DNA of 64,000 bases from Mikania micrantha (Eukaryota; Streptophyta; Magnoliopsida; Asterales; Asteraceae): assembly GCA_009363875.1 (NCBI GenBank), contig CM018696.1:21899475-21963474 (forward strand), read 5' to 3'. The position numbers and the translations under genes were made by a program. Positions 1-12,900 of this stretch are shown here, one piece after another. Within the stretch, counting starts at the first letter, position 1, and each line of letters opens with the position of its first letter. Below the pieces are notes generated by a model. The model made no database searches. It had not been told where the DNA came from and saw only the letters and a list, made by a program, of their open reading frames with translations.

Positions 1-1371
1 ATCCATTTGATTATAACAATTTAGGTGATTAGTTGGGTTAATCCTTGAAATGCAAGGTTAAATCCAAGTGTTTCAAACTAATCACAACCATTAACATACT
101 CATTGAAATGATTATCTGATGTTTATGATAACAGTCAGATTAGTATGTTAAACCTGGTTATTACACCTATTTTGATGCTACATTGTGATATTTCATGATA
201 TTTGGGTAATCAATAACAAGGATTTTCATTCCTAAGCCATTAAATTATCTAGAAACTGTTACAGTATCATAATCAACAACATTAACTATTTGATTAATCT
301 GAGATTATTCTGATTAATCAAGAGTGTCATCAACCTTGTATTAAGAATCTAATGCAATGTAGGTTCCTACATTATCATACATTGTATGATATAATACTAA
401 ATTAATCAATTAAATACTTAATATCGGTTTGATGACTTATAAAGCAATGTCTTTGACATTGAACGTTCAGAAAGATCTAATCAGTAAACTAGAACATAAA
501 TAACTTATTAAATATAACTAAATGCAGAATCATCTCTTTGTTGTTAGCTTCGAGATATTTTGCTACATTTATATTATCAGGTGAGTTTCATACAACCCCC
601 TTTTCTCTTTACAGTTTTATAAACATCGGGGTAACTCTGCAAACTGTTTTCTGAACATATGATATGCATCACTGAAATCTGTGTGATTTCATGTGACTTT
701 TGTGGGATTTCATGGGATTTTGCCTGTAGAACTGAACTCTATCATGGAACTAAAATTCCTCATTCTTGAACTGTATCTAGTGAACCCATGTGTGGCCGAA
801 CAGAAAACATTGATAGTACTATTGGTTGACACCCCATTCGCTGGGAGGATTGCATCTCCCCTTATGTGAATGTTTGTTATCTGTTTCCAGAACTTCTTAA
901 TGGTATGATAGACATTAAGAAAATGAGGCACTGAGATATGTACCGACGGGTAATATCTTGAGAACAGAACTTGTCGTCCGAAAGGAACTAGATACGGGTC
1001 CCATGGTTATCTGGAACTGAACTTTTGAGAACATGCTTATCATATCATATTGTTTTAAATTGAACTGTCGAACTCACCAGCTTTGTGCTGACGTTTCAAA
1101 CTCAAACCTTTTTGCAGGTAAACAGTAATAGCCGGTGAGGATGCACTTTTGGGATATTGCACTTGAATAATTATAGTTTGTAATTAAATAGACATAGCTG
1201 TAATGTAATTGTGATTGCGACATCCTTGTAATGTATTTACTTTAAGTTAATCTGTGTGCTTGTGATATCGGATCAAGTAAGTCACCCCTCACCTTTGAGA
1301 CATCACCACTATGCTTCCGCAACCGGTTCAGTGACGTCATACACGAGGTGACGAGGGGTGGGGGTGTGACA
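1..1371 (+). mobile_element. Right-hand part of a chromovirus-type LTR (5' end outside window)
   Basis: The segment ends in the gypsy LTR terminus GGGGTGTGACA at 1371. It carries the same ordered signals as the complete long LTRs further right: CAGGTGAGTT at 578-587, CTCACC followed by a short hairpin at 1073-1090, and a pyrimidine tract with CAGGT ending near 1119. No coding region is seen. Its left end lies before base 1, so I cannot tell whether it is a solo LTR or part of an element. Confidence 0.7.
581..1117 (+). other. Predicted LTR intron module (copy a)
   Basis: CAG|GTGAGT at 580/581, branch-like CTCAC at 1073-1077 and acceptor TTTTTGCAG ending at 1117. GGTGAGTT (580-587) is the exact reverse complement of AACTCACC (1071-1078). 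The adjoining hairpin is CAGC (1078-1081), loop TTTGT, GCTG (1087-1090). Splicing is inferred, not shown. Confidence 0.5.
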
Positions 1372-1676
1372 TTATGTAACCATCACTGGAATGATTAAGG
1401 ATGGTTTAATTCAATTGTAATTAATTATAGAAGTAAATTCGAATTCCAATTGACTCCACGAATCGAATTTTGACTATTAAAGTCAAAATTGTGTTCTTTG
1501 ACTCAATCTCAACCCTAACTTTTGTAATTTAATAATTTATGAATTAGTTTTGTTCAATTACAATTCCTTTAATTTAATTTCGTATCACTTCGTGTCATTT
1601 CTGTTAACTTTTGTTAACGAAGTTAACCCAAAAAGTCGGATTGTCACAAACACCATTCATAACCATTGAGTAAAAC

Positions 1677-1885
1677 TGCTTACATATATGTTATCAACAA
1701 AAAAAGAAAAAATGTAACACATATGATCTGATTACATATATGTAATCAATCATACAAAAACAAATGTAAGCATATATCTTCTGATTACATGTATGTAATC
1801 AACCAAATATAACAAATATAAGCACATATCATATGATTACATATATGTAATCAACCAAAAAGAACAAATGAAAGCACATATCATC
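1677..1885. repeat. Four-copy tandem repeat, unit 52-53 bp, palindrome-bearing
   Basis: Copies start at 1677, 1729, 1782 and 1834. Copies 2-4 begin with a palindrome of the form GATTACAT-AT-ATGTAATC; copy 1 is degenerate. Each palindrome is followed by an A-rich spacer ending in a CACATATC-like block. Confidence 0.85.
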
Positions 1886-2945
1886 GGATTTGTTGTCCAA
1901 ACTCTCAATCCTCATTTGTAACATGACTTTTAAGTAACAAAAGTCATCAATCGACTCTTAGATTCAAATATCATTTGTTTATCATTTGAATCCGGTGTCA
2001 AAACACATTTGTTTATCAACCTCACATAAAATAAAAAATAGTGTCCAATTGACTAACAGAACATCATTCGTTTTACTAATTAATTAATACTAATATAACA
2101 TTGTTACTGGCAACAAAAGTTAAATAAACAAAACGTAAATACACATCTTTGTAAAAAAACTCAAATTCAACATATAATCTTAGACTTTTTGTTCAAACTC
2201 TCAACTTCTTCATCGATAACATGGCCTCCAAACACGACCTTACTGATTCCATCCGACGGCTGCAATTAATTTAATAAAATAGATCACATTTTTACACTAA
2301 ATCAATGTAGCCATGAAACGGTTTATCATGCTTTTTATCTTTGTTTCTAAAAAGGAAGATCGAATAGCTAGTCCAACGAATTGAACACAAAACTATAAAG
2401 CTTCGGTGACATCCCTGCAATATATATCTGCTCGGAAGAAACCATATTTATTGAGAGCTTCATGAACTTGTGTTTTGATTGAATTCCAATCTTCGGGCAT
2501 TGACTACTTCATATAAAATCTTTGAGAAATCGATGAGAGGAAGCTTAAATGATGTTTCAAATCTCATTTTTGTCTATGGATCCACTTTATTTTTTCTTTT
2601 TCAATCGGAACACTCATTTTTGGTTTCAAAGAAAACAAGACTATGATTCCATTAATTGTAAAAATGACAAATTCAATTCCAATTTGAAAAGTCAAATACA
2701 ACTAATTATTTGGATTAAAGAAAGGAAACACATTTAATAAAAATAAATACTATAAATAATTGGTTGTAACAATTACTATAATGTCCTTTTTATTTAAATT
2801 AAAATAATATTAATGAAATTATCTCATTGGTTAATATAAGTTTTCTAAGTTTTCTTGAAATTTGGGAGTTTTCTTATGATCCCTCCCCTATATATATATT
2901 AGATCTTATATATGTATATATGTAATATAGTGTGTGTATATATAA

Positions 2946-2949
<4 letters not shown>

Positions 2950-2992
<43 letters not shown>

Positions 2993-2997
2993 AAATC
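2950..2997. repeat. (TA)n microsatellite
   Basis: Uninterrupted TA dinucleotide run. Confidence 0.95.
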
Positions 2998-4125
2998 GAG
3001 CTGAGCCAATGATTCGAGCCAACCTTGACTCGGGTTTGGCTCCACTCTTATAAACCAGGTTTTTTCTAAGCAGAGTTTATTTAAGCAAGTCTTCAGCCAT
3101 AAATTTTTTTAACATCTCTGCTTTTTAGTAGTAGTGTAATTCGAATGAAAGAAGGGTTCTTATTGTAAGATTCCGGTAATTGAGATAACAAATTTCATGT
3201 TAGATTTCTAAATTAAAATTGTCGTGGCAATTTTTTTATTTGTGGTGGTTGTATAAAATAAAACTATAGCTTTTCAACAAAGTCAACCATGAAAAGTCAA
3301 AGAGGCATTTAATTTGAATGAACCCTGTTGTGGTTTAAATTGATTTGAATCATTCAATTCATAGCCTTAAGCCTCACATTTTTAATTGTCATATTTTCGT
3401 TCATATTTGCGGATCTTTATCCCTCTACGGTCTTTGGGAACACGTGAACGGAAAAAGCAACAACAAGACGTGGGTCGACAATGAGACGTGGTTAGATATT
3501 GTAAACCAATAAAATATTTTTATGTTGATATTATCTTAAAACAAGAAGTAATAAATAATAATTAGTATTAAATATTTAAGAGTTTTTTATATAATAATAT
3601 TTTAGTTTATTATAAGATATAATTAAAATCCTTAAGGTATTAATAAATTATCACATTTATTATGTATATTTAATTATTTATAATAATTAGCATTTAATAT
3701 AAAGAAAATGTTAAACAAAATATGTAATCTAAACAAGATATGAGTTCTAAATATACAATGAATAATAAAGGAGTAAATTATGTTTTAGTAGGAAAAAAAT
3801 ACACTGTTTTTAAAAATGCAAGGCCTATCATTCGATCTGAATTGTTGGTTCAATCGATAGATGGCGTAAGTGTCCGAATCAAAGAAAGCAGTTTAATAAG
3901 AGAGATGCTAATTAAACGTGTTGTGCTTGTGGCTTTGTTTCGATCTTCGAAACTAGGTTATCGAATGAAGAGCGTAAATGTATTGCATCACAAGTTTAAT
4001 TTCTTTCAAATAGTTTTTGTGTTCCAACTGTCACAACGTGTAATGTTAGTTGCTAATTGCAATCTCATTTAGTGTAGGTGGGCAACCCATCGATAGCTTC
4101 TTAACATTTGAATTTACCATACGAG

Positions 4126-4824
4126 TGTTGGAAAATTGATTTATTTGATTAATTATCAAATTTAATTTGAATTAAAATCAAGACTCTTTATATTACCCAA
4201 TTAAATCAAGGCTTTTCAAATTACATGTATTGATGATATGTGTTAATTCAAGACCCTTGGTATCACCATATTGTAGTATAAATACAAGATAATTGGTGTC
4301 TTGTTTGTTGGTTGAAAAGAATACTACATAACATCTCACACAAACTTTGAAGAATTTCCAACTTTCTCAACTCTTCAAGCTCTCGCTTAAGACATCTTTT
4401 TCAGGTGTTAGGTTAATCCCGGCAGTACACAAACTGTTTCGGTTGTTGTACCCTGGGAGACAGACGTGTTCGTCTTGAGAAGAGGCGCGAAATCTATTTT
4501 AAGGGAAGCGTATTGAATATGTGCCTCAACTATTATCATCAACATGTTTATTCTATGTCAATGAAGAATATGTGGAAGACATAAGCGTATTGAAGTATTT
4601 GTGACCGTGTCGTCAAGATGCTTGATTGAAGACTCGCTATTTGGAGTACCAACGAAGACATGCATCAAAACATGTTTCGTATATAAATTATTAATTTATA
4701 TATTCTTTTATTTTAATCTTGTAACCGGTAATGTACTAAATTATTTCTTACGAATAACGAGGGTATCGTTATTATGTATATTTTATTATTGTTTTATAAT
4801 AAAAACGTGAACCCATCTCCTACA
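4126..4824 (+). mobile_element. Solo LTR, Ty1/copia type, 699 bp
   Basis: It starts TGTTGGAAA and ends CCTACA, and is flanked by a perfect 5-bp duplication ACGAG (4121-4125 and 4825-4829). A TATA-like box (GTATAAATA) lies near 4277. Nothing coding lies between the ends and there is no second LTR, so this is a solo LTR left by LTR-LTR recombination. TGTTGG termini are typical of copia elements; assignment to copia is by that feature only. Confidence 0.85.
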
Positions 4825-4841
4825 ACGAGTGATTAACAAGG

Positions 4842-4930
4842 TGCTTCTATAGCTTGACGATAAGAGCATTGGATTACAAGCGAGGTGTTGGCTTCAAAAC
4901 CTAGTATGTGTTGTTTTTTTCTCCCTCTTT
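4842..4930 (+). repeat. tRNA-like SINE remnant
   Basis: An A-box-like stretch (TAGCTTGACGATAAGAGCA) is followed about 30 nt later by a B-box-like GGCTTCAAAACC and then a T-rich run, the order found in tRNA-derived SINE heads. The B box is imperfect and no cloverleaf acceptor stem closes, so it is not called a tRNA gene. Confidence 0.4.
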
Positions 4931-5344
4931 TTCACGTGATAGTTGGGTTTAAATGTATTTATTTTGTCTTTCAAACACAAAAGTGAGCCTCTTTAATATG
5001 GTTAGGACGTGATTTTCAAATTTACGGTGTCGTAAGCTTGTATCTTGTGGTCTCTAATTTGACTTTTTTTCTCTTCAAACATTTTCTATTAGTCTCCTAT
5101 TAAATTACCATTCCGTAATATGTTATATCATAGCGTGTGGTGACATAATAATGGTTTTTATCTTTGTTTTTGTCTTTATAGCTTATTCGTCATAACTTAA
5201 ATCATAGGTTTCTTTGAGTATTACATTCACTTTATAATATTCAGGCTTTAATCTTGTCCCTTAAGCCTGGAAAAAGGGCCGGGTTGGGTAACGGTTCATA
5301 TTGGGTTCGGTTAGGATGGGTAAGGTCAGAATAACAAACAACAA

Positions 5345-5460
5345 ATTTACCCAGTATATTCTCACTTTTAAGTAGGGTCTGGGGAGGAAGGATGGACACA
5401 AACCTTACCCCTATCCCAGTTGGGATAGAGAGGCTGCTTCGAAGGAGTCACCGACTCATA
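5345..5460 (+). repeat. Dispersed SINE-like repeat fragment
   Basis: The stretch with GGGTCTGGGGAGG, CCTTACCCCTA and GATAGAGAGGCTG in order resembles a widely dispersed plant SINE body (AU-SINE-like, from memory). No tail or target duplication was found. The rest of 4931-6189 is AT-rich with no supported feature. Confidence 0.35.
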
Positions 5461-6189
5461 ATTGTCGTTTGAAGTTAATCATCCCAGCATTTTTAACGTT
5501 ATATCACATAACAAATAAAATAACGTTAAAATTAGTACAATTTTACTTTAGCCGCTTGATGGCCCACACATATATAAATTCTATGCGTGCACCACACATG
5601 CGGCGTGGATAAGGTCAGAATAATTTTAAGCAAAATCAGTTTGGGTCTAAATGAGTTGTTTATATAAAAAAAACATAAATTTAATTCTAGTTAACATAGG
5701 TTGTAAGTAAACAAATAGTTTATTTACATAATATTTGGTAATTTTATAATCAAATATATTATTGATAAGTATTCTATATATTCACATAGTTTTTAGGTTA
5801 CTCATCTTGACCCGCATTGTATTAAGGTGTAACTCATCACAACCTGTTTTATGTTATGATGATACCAATTTCAATTTAAAATACAATAATTGTTCATGTA
5901 AACCAACTTATTTATCTTATTTTAGGTTAAGATTACTATGTCTAGTGACCTCATAATTGAAGCAAAGGTAGCATTACAAATTCATTTTAAAACTTAATGA
6001 AACCCTTTTAAGCCAAAATAAAACATGTTTAGTTTTGTGCTAGTTTTCATATTGTACAAGAAATTCACATCTAACCGAACCAATATGTTCATTCTGTTTT
6101 TGGTCTGAGCAACGGACGCCCTGCTCTTGCTGTCCGAAGGGCTTTAACTACCTCCGGTCACGTATATAGAAAATGTATGTCTTGACCTC

Positions 6190-6845
6190 TAGGGCTGTAA
6201 GCAGCTGAACGATCACGAACAAGTCTTGTTTGTGTTCATTCATTTAACATTTAATATTTAACTTGTTCACGAATGGTTCATGAGCACTTACCGGAAGAAA
6301 AATCTTGTTCGTGCTCATTCATTTAAGATTTGAACTTATTCACGAAAATAAACGAACACATATTATTTTAACCAAAAAATTAGAATTTTTAATCTAAAAT
6401 ATTATACATAATCATCTTAATGATAAATATCTAATATAAAAATAAAAAATATATATCTTTAAACAGAGCAACAATTTAAAATAATAATCGTAATTAAACT
6501 GCTTCAAATTAATAATTCAAATATATGAGTTTCAAATTATTATATTTTTAACAAGTTACAAATTTAAACTGATTAAATTTTTAATTTAAATTTATGAAAC
6601 TAAACTAAAAATAAAAAAATTTAAGAATATATAAAACATATTTAACAAATAAACATAATAAATGAATATAAACGGACGTTAACTCTTACCGAACGTTTTA
6701 TGAACACAAATGAAAGAACACGACATCTGTTCATGTTCGTTCATTTAATTAAATGAACGAAATTTTTTGATCGTGTTTGTTAATTTATTAAACGAACATA
6801 AACGACACAGGCTATTTGTTGAATATTCGGTTCGTTTAGAACCGT
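6190..6845. mobile_element. Non-autonomous inverted-repeat transposon remnant in the gene's promoter
   Basis: Both ends are rich in GAACGAACA / TGTTCGTTC blocks in opposite orientation, such as GTTCATTCATTT near 6235 and AAATGAACGAA near 6753. The middle is AT-rich. The left edge AGGGCTGTAA resembles hAT-type ends. No transposase is present. It ends about 150 bp before the receptor-kinase start codon. Confidence 0.5.
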
Positions 6846-6994
6846 ATTGACTCCATATCTATCTCATCACCAACTCACCGTTCAAATTCAAATGAAATCA
6901 CAAGAAAGAAAATCATGTATCAAAAGTCAACCCTTCAAACTACAATTAAAACAAAGTTTTTGTGACCGAATGAATCATAACCCACCAACAAAAT

Positions 6995-9900
6995 ATGAAA
7001 CACTTTTATCTCTTCCTATTCGTCTCCATCATATCAACTCTCTGGCTAACCTCAACATCCATAAGCACCATCACACCCAACCAAAACATTAGCGACGGTC
7101 AAACCATTCTTTCCGACGATGAGTTCTTCCGAATGGGCTTTTTCAGCCCCTCAAACAATTCAATCAATCGCTACTTCGGAATCTGGTACAACAAAATTTC
7201 AGTCACTACAGTCGTATGGGTCGCTAATAGACAAACCCCACTTAACGACACCTCAGGGGTGCTAACACTCAATGATCAAGGGACTCTAATGATCATTGAT
7301 CGAACAAACAGATCCATCTGGTCAACAAATTCGTCGCTAACGGCAAATAATCCAGTCGCACAGCTTCTTGGCACCGGAAATCTAGTAATCAGAAACGAAA
7401 ACAGTGTTGATCCGGATAATTACTTATGGCAAAGTTTTGATTATCCTGGCAACACATTCTTACCGAGCATGAAATTCGGGTTTGATTTTGTGAAAGGTTT
7501 GGACAAGTATTTGACTGCATGGAAGAGCGATGATGATCCTTCGATTGGTGAGTATACGAACCGGTTTGACCGGAATGGGTACCCACAGATTCTTATGAGA
7601 AAAGGGTCAGAAGTGGAGTTCAATTCCGGGCCATGGAACGGGCTGCGGTTCAGTGGCATGCCGAATTTGAAACGGAATAATATATACACATTCGAGTTTG
7701 TGTTCAATGAGAGAGAACTTTATTATAAATACGAGCTCGTTAATAATTCGGTTGTGTCAAGGATGATTTTGGATCCAGATGGGAAGATTCTACGGTATAT
7801 TTGGATCGAACGGAGGCTAGAATGGGAGTTATATGTTTCGGGCCAGATGGATAACTGTGACCGTTATAGCTTATGTGGTCCGTATGGTATTTGTAACATT
7901 AAAGATTCGGCTGCTTGTGGGTGTCTAAGCGGATTCGAACCACGCTTCCCAGAGCAGTGGAGACGGGCCGATTGGTCAAACGGGTGCGTGAGGAAAGCCG
8001 AGTTGAGTTGTGAAGGTGGAGATGGGTTCGTGAAACTATCGGATGTGAAGGTGCCCGATACGAGAAGAAGTTGGTTTAATGATAGTATGAATCTTGAAGA
8101 ATGTAAGCAAGAATGTTTGAGGAAATGTAACTGTACGGCCTATGCGACTTTAGATGTTGGAACTGGACGTGGGTGTTTGAACTGGTTTGATGATTTGGTT
8201 GATATTAGATCGTATCCCGAAGAAACTATGCAGGATATCTTTGTACGAATGGCAGCCTCCGAATTAGGTATGACTATTCATCGCATTTTATAATCTTCGT
8301 TTGTGCTGCGCGTATATAATATAGATATTATGTTGATCTCGAGTGACAAAAGTAAAATTACAATAATTTTAATATTATTTCACTTAATTTTTGTAAAAAT
8401 AATGTTAAAAACTTTGAGTTGGCAGGTTAATGATGATATATTTATCACATGTTGTATCTCCAACTCTCCTTCAAAACCAACGTTGAATGTTGTGTGAGAG
8501 ATTGAAACGTGTAACTTGTCTTAGAAGTTAAGTCTTATTAGCCGCAACACATTTTACAAAAATATTATTTTTTTATATATATTATTTAGCTATACAAGTA
8601 TTTTCGTGTATTTTAAAATAACTTTATAAAATACAATAGAAATTACATGTAAGTTTGTATTTTATTTAATAAAATAATAGTATTATTTATTAAACTTTTG
8701 TTTCCTGAAATCAAATTATTTCAACATTTTGAATTAAAAATTGTGTTATGAAAAACACCCTCTTTTAATAAAATATATGTTAATACATGTGTATTTGACA
8801 AGTTAATGAAAATATGAAATATTTATTAATAGTATTAAAAAATTATAAAACACTGTTGTAAGATAAAATATGTATAAGTAATTTAAGTAAGACAACAATA
8901 ATAGCATTTTTTTCAATTTTTGTTCTTTAAAATGAAAGTTTTTTAAATATTTCGTTTAAAAAATAAAGAATTATTAGTTTAGAAAAAACTTCGCTTTTGA
9001 TTTATTTTTATATCTTTTTTTATAAAAAATTAGATTATAGAACTTATATTTTTTTTAAAAGGACCACTTTTAATATTTTATAATGATTTGGTTCTTTAAA
9101 AAGTGTGATATTAATAAAACATCTATTTTTAATTGACGTGTTTTCAATCTACAACCAACTATCTTACAATCTGTAAATTCATTTGTTTAATTTATATAAA
9201 CGGATTAAACGTGTCATGTTCGGTTGACCCGAAATTTTGTCAATCCAGGTTATGATTGAAAACTTTGAACTGAATATATATATGGGTCAGGTTCGGATTG
9301 CAAACTTCAACCCACGAACTCGCCAACCTGTAACATGTTAATCCGCTAACCCATCAATTTGACACGATTGACACCCCTAACTAAAAGTAGATCTTTAGAT
9401 ATTGGAATTGGGGTCTTACACTTGGAAGGCAAGACTTTTCTGTGTATTACTTATAGCCCATAACTCTGCTTGAAATACAATTTTTACTTTTTTAAATCAG
9501 TCTCTTTCTACCATATTTGTTCTGTATTTGCTCTCGAAGTCCATGTACGATTCTGATTTATCCAACTCTGTACGTAAACAGGTCGTCTAAATAGGTTGAG
9601 CAATCTAAGCAATTGTTTAAAATCACTAATTTTTACAAAAGTTTTCATGTATAATGAGCTTTAGTCATAAAATATGACCTTGAAAAAATTCGTATAATTG
9701 GTTTCATGGATTGCCTTACATATTAACATGAAAACATAACAAAAAATATAATGATAGGTAAAAGAGGAAGTTTATGCCATTTATTTTCAAAAAAACACTA
9801 AACAACATTTTAGTTTGCTTGAGGCCCAATACGAGACCGAGTCTGACCCTGAGCCTTACATATCAAGCTCGAGCCGGCTCGAGAGCCTAAACGAACTTTT

Positions 9901-12900
9901 ATTTATATAGTTTTTATTTATTATATTAAGTATATATTTATAAATTAATTATTTTCATATATAAAATTATGATAAATAAATTTAAGAGTAAATTGCACTT
10001 TTAGTCATTTATGTTTACACAAAATTTTAGGGATAGTCTTTTATGTTTCAAAATGTCTAAACCAGTCCTTTAAGTTTTTAAATGTTGCAAACTCGGTCCT
10101 TTGTCTGTTAACGCCGTTAAGTACTCATAGAATAAATGACCATATATGAAAATTTATGTAAACATAAAGGAACAAAAGTGAAATTTACTCAATTACTTAT
10201 ATGATTTTTTTTGACATTTATGCCCCTATTTTGTTATTATTTAATGGCGTTAACAGGGAAAGGACCGGGTTTGCAACATTTGAAAATTTAAAGGACTTAT
10301 TTTGACATTTTGAAACATAAAGGACTATCTCTGGAATTTTGTGTAAACATAAAGGACTAAAATTGCAATTTACTCTAAATTTAAATAATATATTTTATGT
10401 TAAAATTGGAAAGTATAATTATAAATACATATTAAATTTGCAACTAAAATAAATATTTTTAATAATAAAAAAATAAACAAGCCAAGCTCGAGCCTAAAAA
10501 TTTTATAATGAGCCAAGCTGGAGCCTTGAAAATAAAGTTCTTAACGAGCCGAGCTCGAGCCACAAGGAGTTCGGAATCGGCTCCGCTCGTTTACACCCCT
10601 AGTTCAGTCGACCAATGTCCGCAAACTTTTGTTGACGAATGAAACAACTCAAATAGGCAAATGGATATAAAAATATGCTAGCTATACCATTTCATATATA
10701 TTTAGATTATGTGAAGTAACGATCACAAGATGGTCCAACTGGTAACTCTTGGATTCTCTAGTGGAGATTCAGGTTTGAATCGTACAGGAGACATCTTGGG
10801 AGCAATGAGCATAATGATTAGTCTGAAAAAACCTATTACGAGATGTGTGAGGCAGGACAAAGATAAGTTTTCTCTAGGTAAGCATGGGCTTGTCGTTACC
10901 TCTAATGTCCTGACCTGTCTTGGGCCTCCTAACGATAGCGATGTTATAGTTTTTTGTTTGATTATGGTACTTACATGATATATAGTTAAATTTTTGTTGA
11001 TTTTTATATATGCACCAGATAGGAAAGCTAAAGAAAAGAGAAGAGTGAAAGCTATAGTCATTCCCGTGCTTGTTTCGATTACTGTTTTACTAGGCATATG
11101 CCTGTTTGGTTACAGGAAAAGAAAGCAGAAGCAGAACAAGAAGAAGAAGAACGGTAAGATCGGCTCTTCTATATTCGAAAAACCTTAATTATATCTTTCT
11201 AAACGACACTCAATTTATTTACAAAATTAAGTAGATTTTGTATTTACAGGAATAAATAGCATCGTTGTTGTTCGCGAAAACAATATTGTCAATGAGAACA
11301 TGCAAGAAGACTTGGAATTGCCATTGTTTGACTTCAACACAATAGCAAATGCAACCGATAACTTTTCAGATGAGTGTAAGCTTGGAGAAGGTGGTTTTGG
11401 GCCCGTCTACAAGGTATGATTTAAACACATGATAAAAGGCTGGGATTACTTGCAAGCGCTATCTCTTCATGTTTTAGTTATCTTTTTATAAAATATAAAT
11501 GTGCTGCTTATGAGTATAGTAACTTCAATATTACAATTATTAAGCCATTTATTAATAAAATGATTTAGCAGGTTGTCTATATTAGTATGCATTAAAATTT
11601 GATGTTTTTGGTGACTTTCAACCTCTTTTACCGCTTGAACTGTTTCTCTTTTAGCCAAATCATGTATTGTGGCTTGTTTAGTAAGTAAAAAAAATCAATA
11701 AGGCCACCTCTAAGACGTTTTTCAAGATTATACATGCTAGTAATTATCATTCTATAGCTACATAACTTGTAGCATGCAAGTCAACAACTTGTATCCATTG
11801 AATAAAAATCTCAAATTTTTAGGGAATCTTGGAGGATGGGAAAGAAATTGCTGTGAAAAGGCACTCAAGAAAATCAAAACAAGGACTAGACGAGTTTCAA
11901 AACGAAGTTAAATGCATTGCGAAACTCCAGCATCGAAATCTTGTGAAGCTTTTAGGATGCTGCATTGATGAAGATGAGAGAATGTTGATCTATGAATACA
12001 TGCCCAATAAAAGCTTGAATTCTTTCATTTTTGGTACAATTTGTTCTTGATTCTTAAATCTTCTTGTCACACAAGTGAAAATAAATCTAACCAACCATTA
12101 ACTTACTATTAAAAGTGGTTGATATAATGGCAGATGAAAGAAAAAGAAAGTCAATTGATTGGTCAAAGCGCTACACTATTATAATTGGGATTGCAAGAGG
12201 GCTTCTTTATCTTCACCAGGATTCAAGACTAAGAATTATTCATAGAGATTTGAAAGCAAGCAACATATTATTGGATAAAGATATGAATCCAAGAATTTCA
12301 GATTTTGGGTTGGCAAGAAGTTTGGAAGGGAGTGACACTAGAGCAAATACAAGAAGAGTGATGGGAACTTAGTAAAAATTTCATCTCTCTTTACATTAAT
12401 TTGGGGTGTAATTTCACATTTTTCTGTTCAATTACCAATTTGTACACAAATTTTAAGTCGAACCGCTAACTAAAATAAAAAAAAAAATATAAAGTTAAAC
12501 AACAATTTTCAAGTTAAAACAAGAAACCATATGGTTAAAACAAGGCTTTTAGTAAACCTTGAATAACTAGCCTCTTTGGTTTAGGTTGGGCGGTTAAGTT
12601 GGTTCCAATGAGTTCGTCAAAACCGGCTGAATACCCCCTATATTCATGGGACTTCCCTCAACTTAAAAAAACTAATTGATTTATTCATGAACTCTTGCAG
12701 CGGATACATGTCACCTGAGTATACGATTGATGGAATATACTCCACCAAATCTGATGTCTTTAGCTTTGGTGTCTTGATGCTAGAGATAATAAGCGGAAAG
12801 AAAAATAGAGGATTTCGTCACGCCAATCATGATCTTAATCTAGTTGGACATGTAAGTTTTGAAGTCTTAACACCCAAATCCTTTATGTTGTATTCATCTT

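Larger units (their letters stand above)
1372..4125. other. AT-rich intergenic DNA without a supported gene
   Basis: Apart from the tandem repeat at 1677-1885 and the TA microsatellite near 2950-2997, I see no coding pattern or RNA gene here. A 110-codon open frame at 3740-4072 has no recognisable motif and AT-driven composition, so it is not called. Confidence 0.6.
8268..11018 (+). other. Enlarged intron 1 of the receptor-kinase gene
   Basis: The donor GTATGA directly follows the PAN domain and the acceptor ACCAG precedes the transmembrane exon; phase 1 is kept. The other introns of this gene are 77-409 bp. Here the extra length is AT-rich sequence plus transposon pieces (9198-9381, 9815-10602, 10726-10960). 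If the intron is retained, translation stops at 8293, giving a soluble ectodomain of 432 residues. Confidence 0.9.

Noticed and set aside
3740..4072. 110-codon open frame
   Set aside because: No domain or signal; AT-rich intergenic sequence; no supporting splice or promoter pattern.
4842..4930. Functional tRNA gene
   Set aside because: A- and B-box-like stretches exist but no acceptor stem pairs and the B box is mismatched.
10723..11097. Minus-strand 124-codon frame overlapping the transmembrane exon
   Set aside because: It is a shadow of exon 2 and the SINE-like repeat on the opposite strand.
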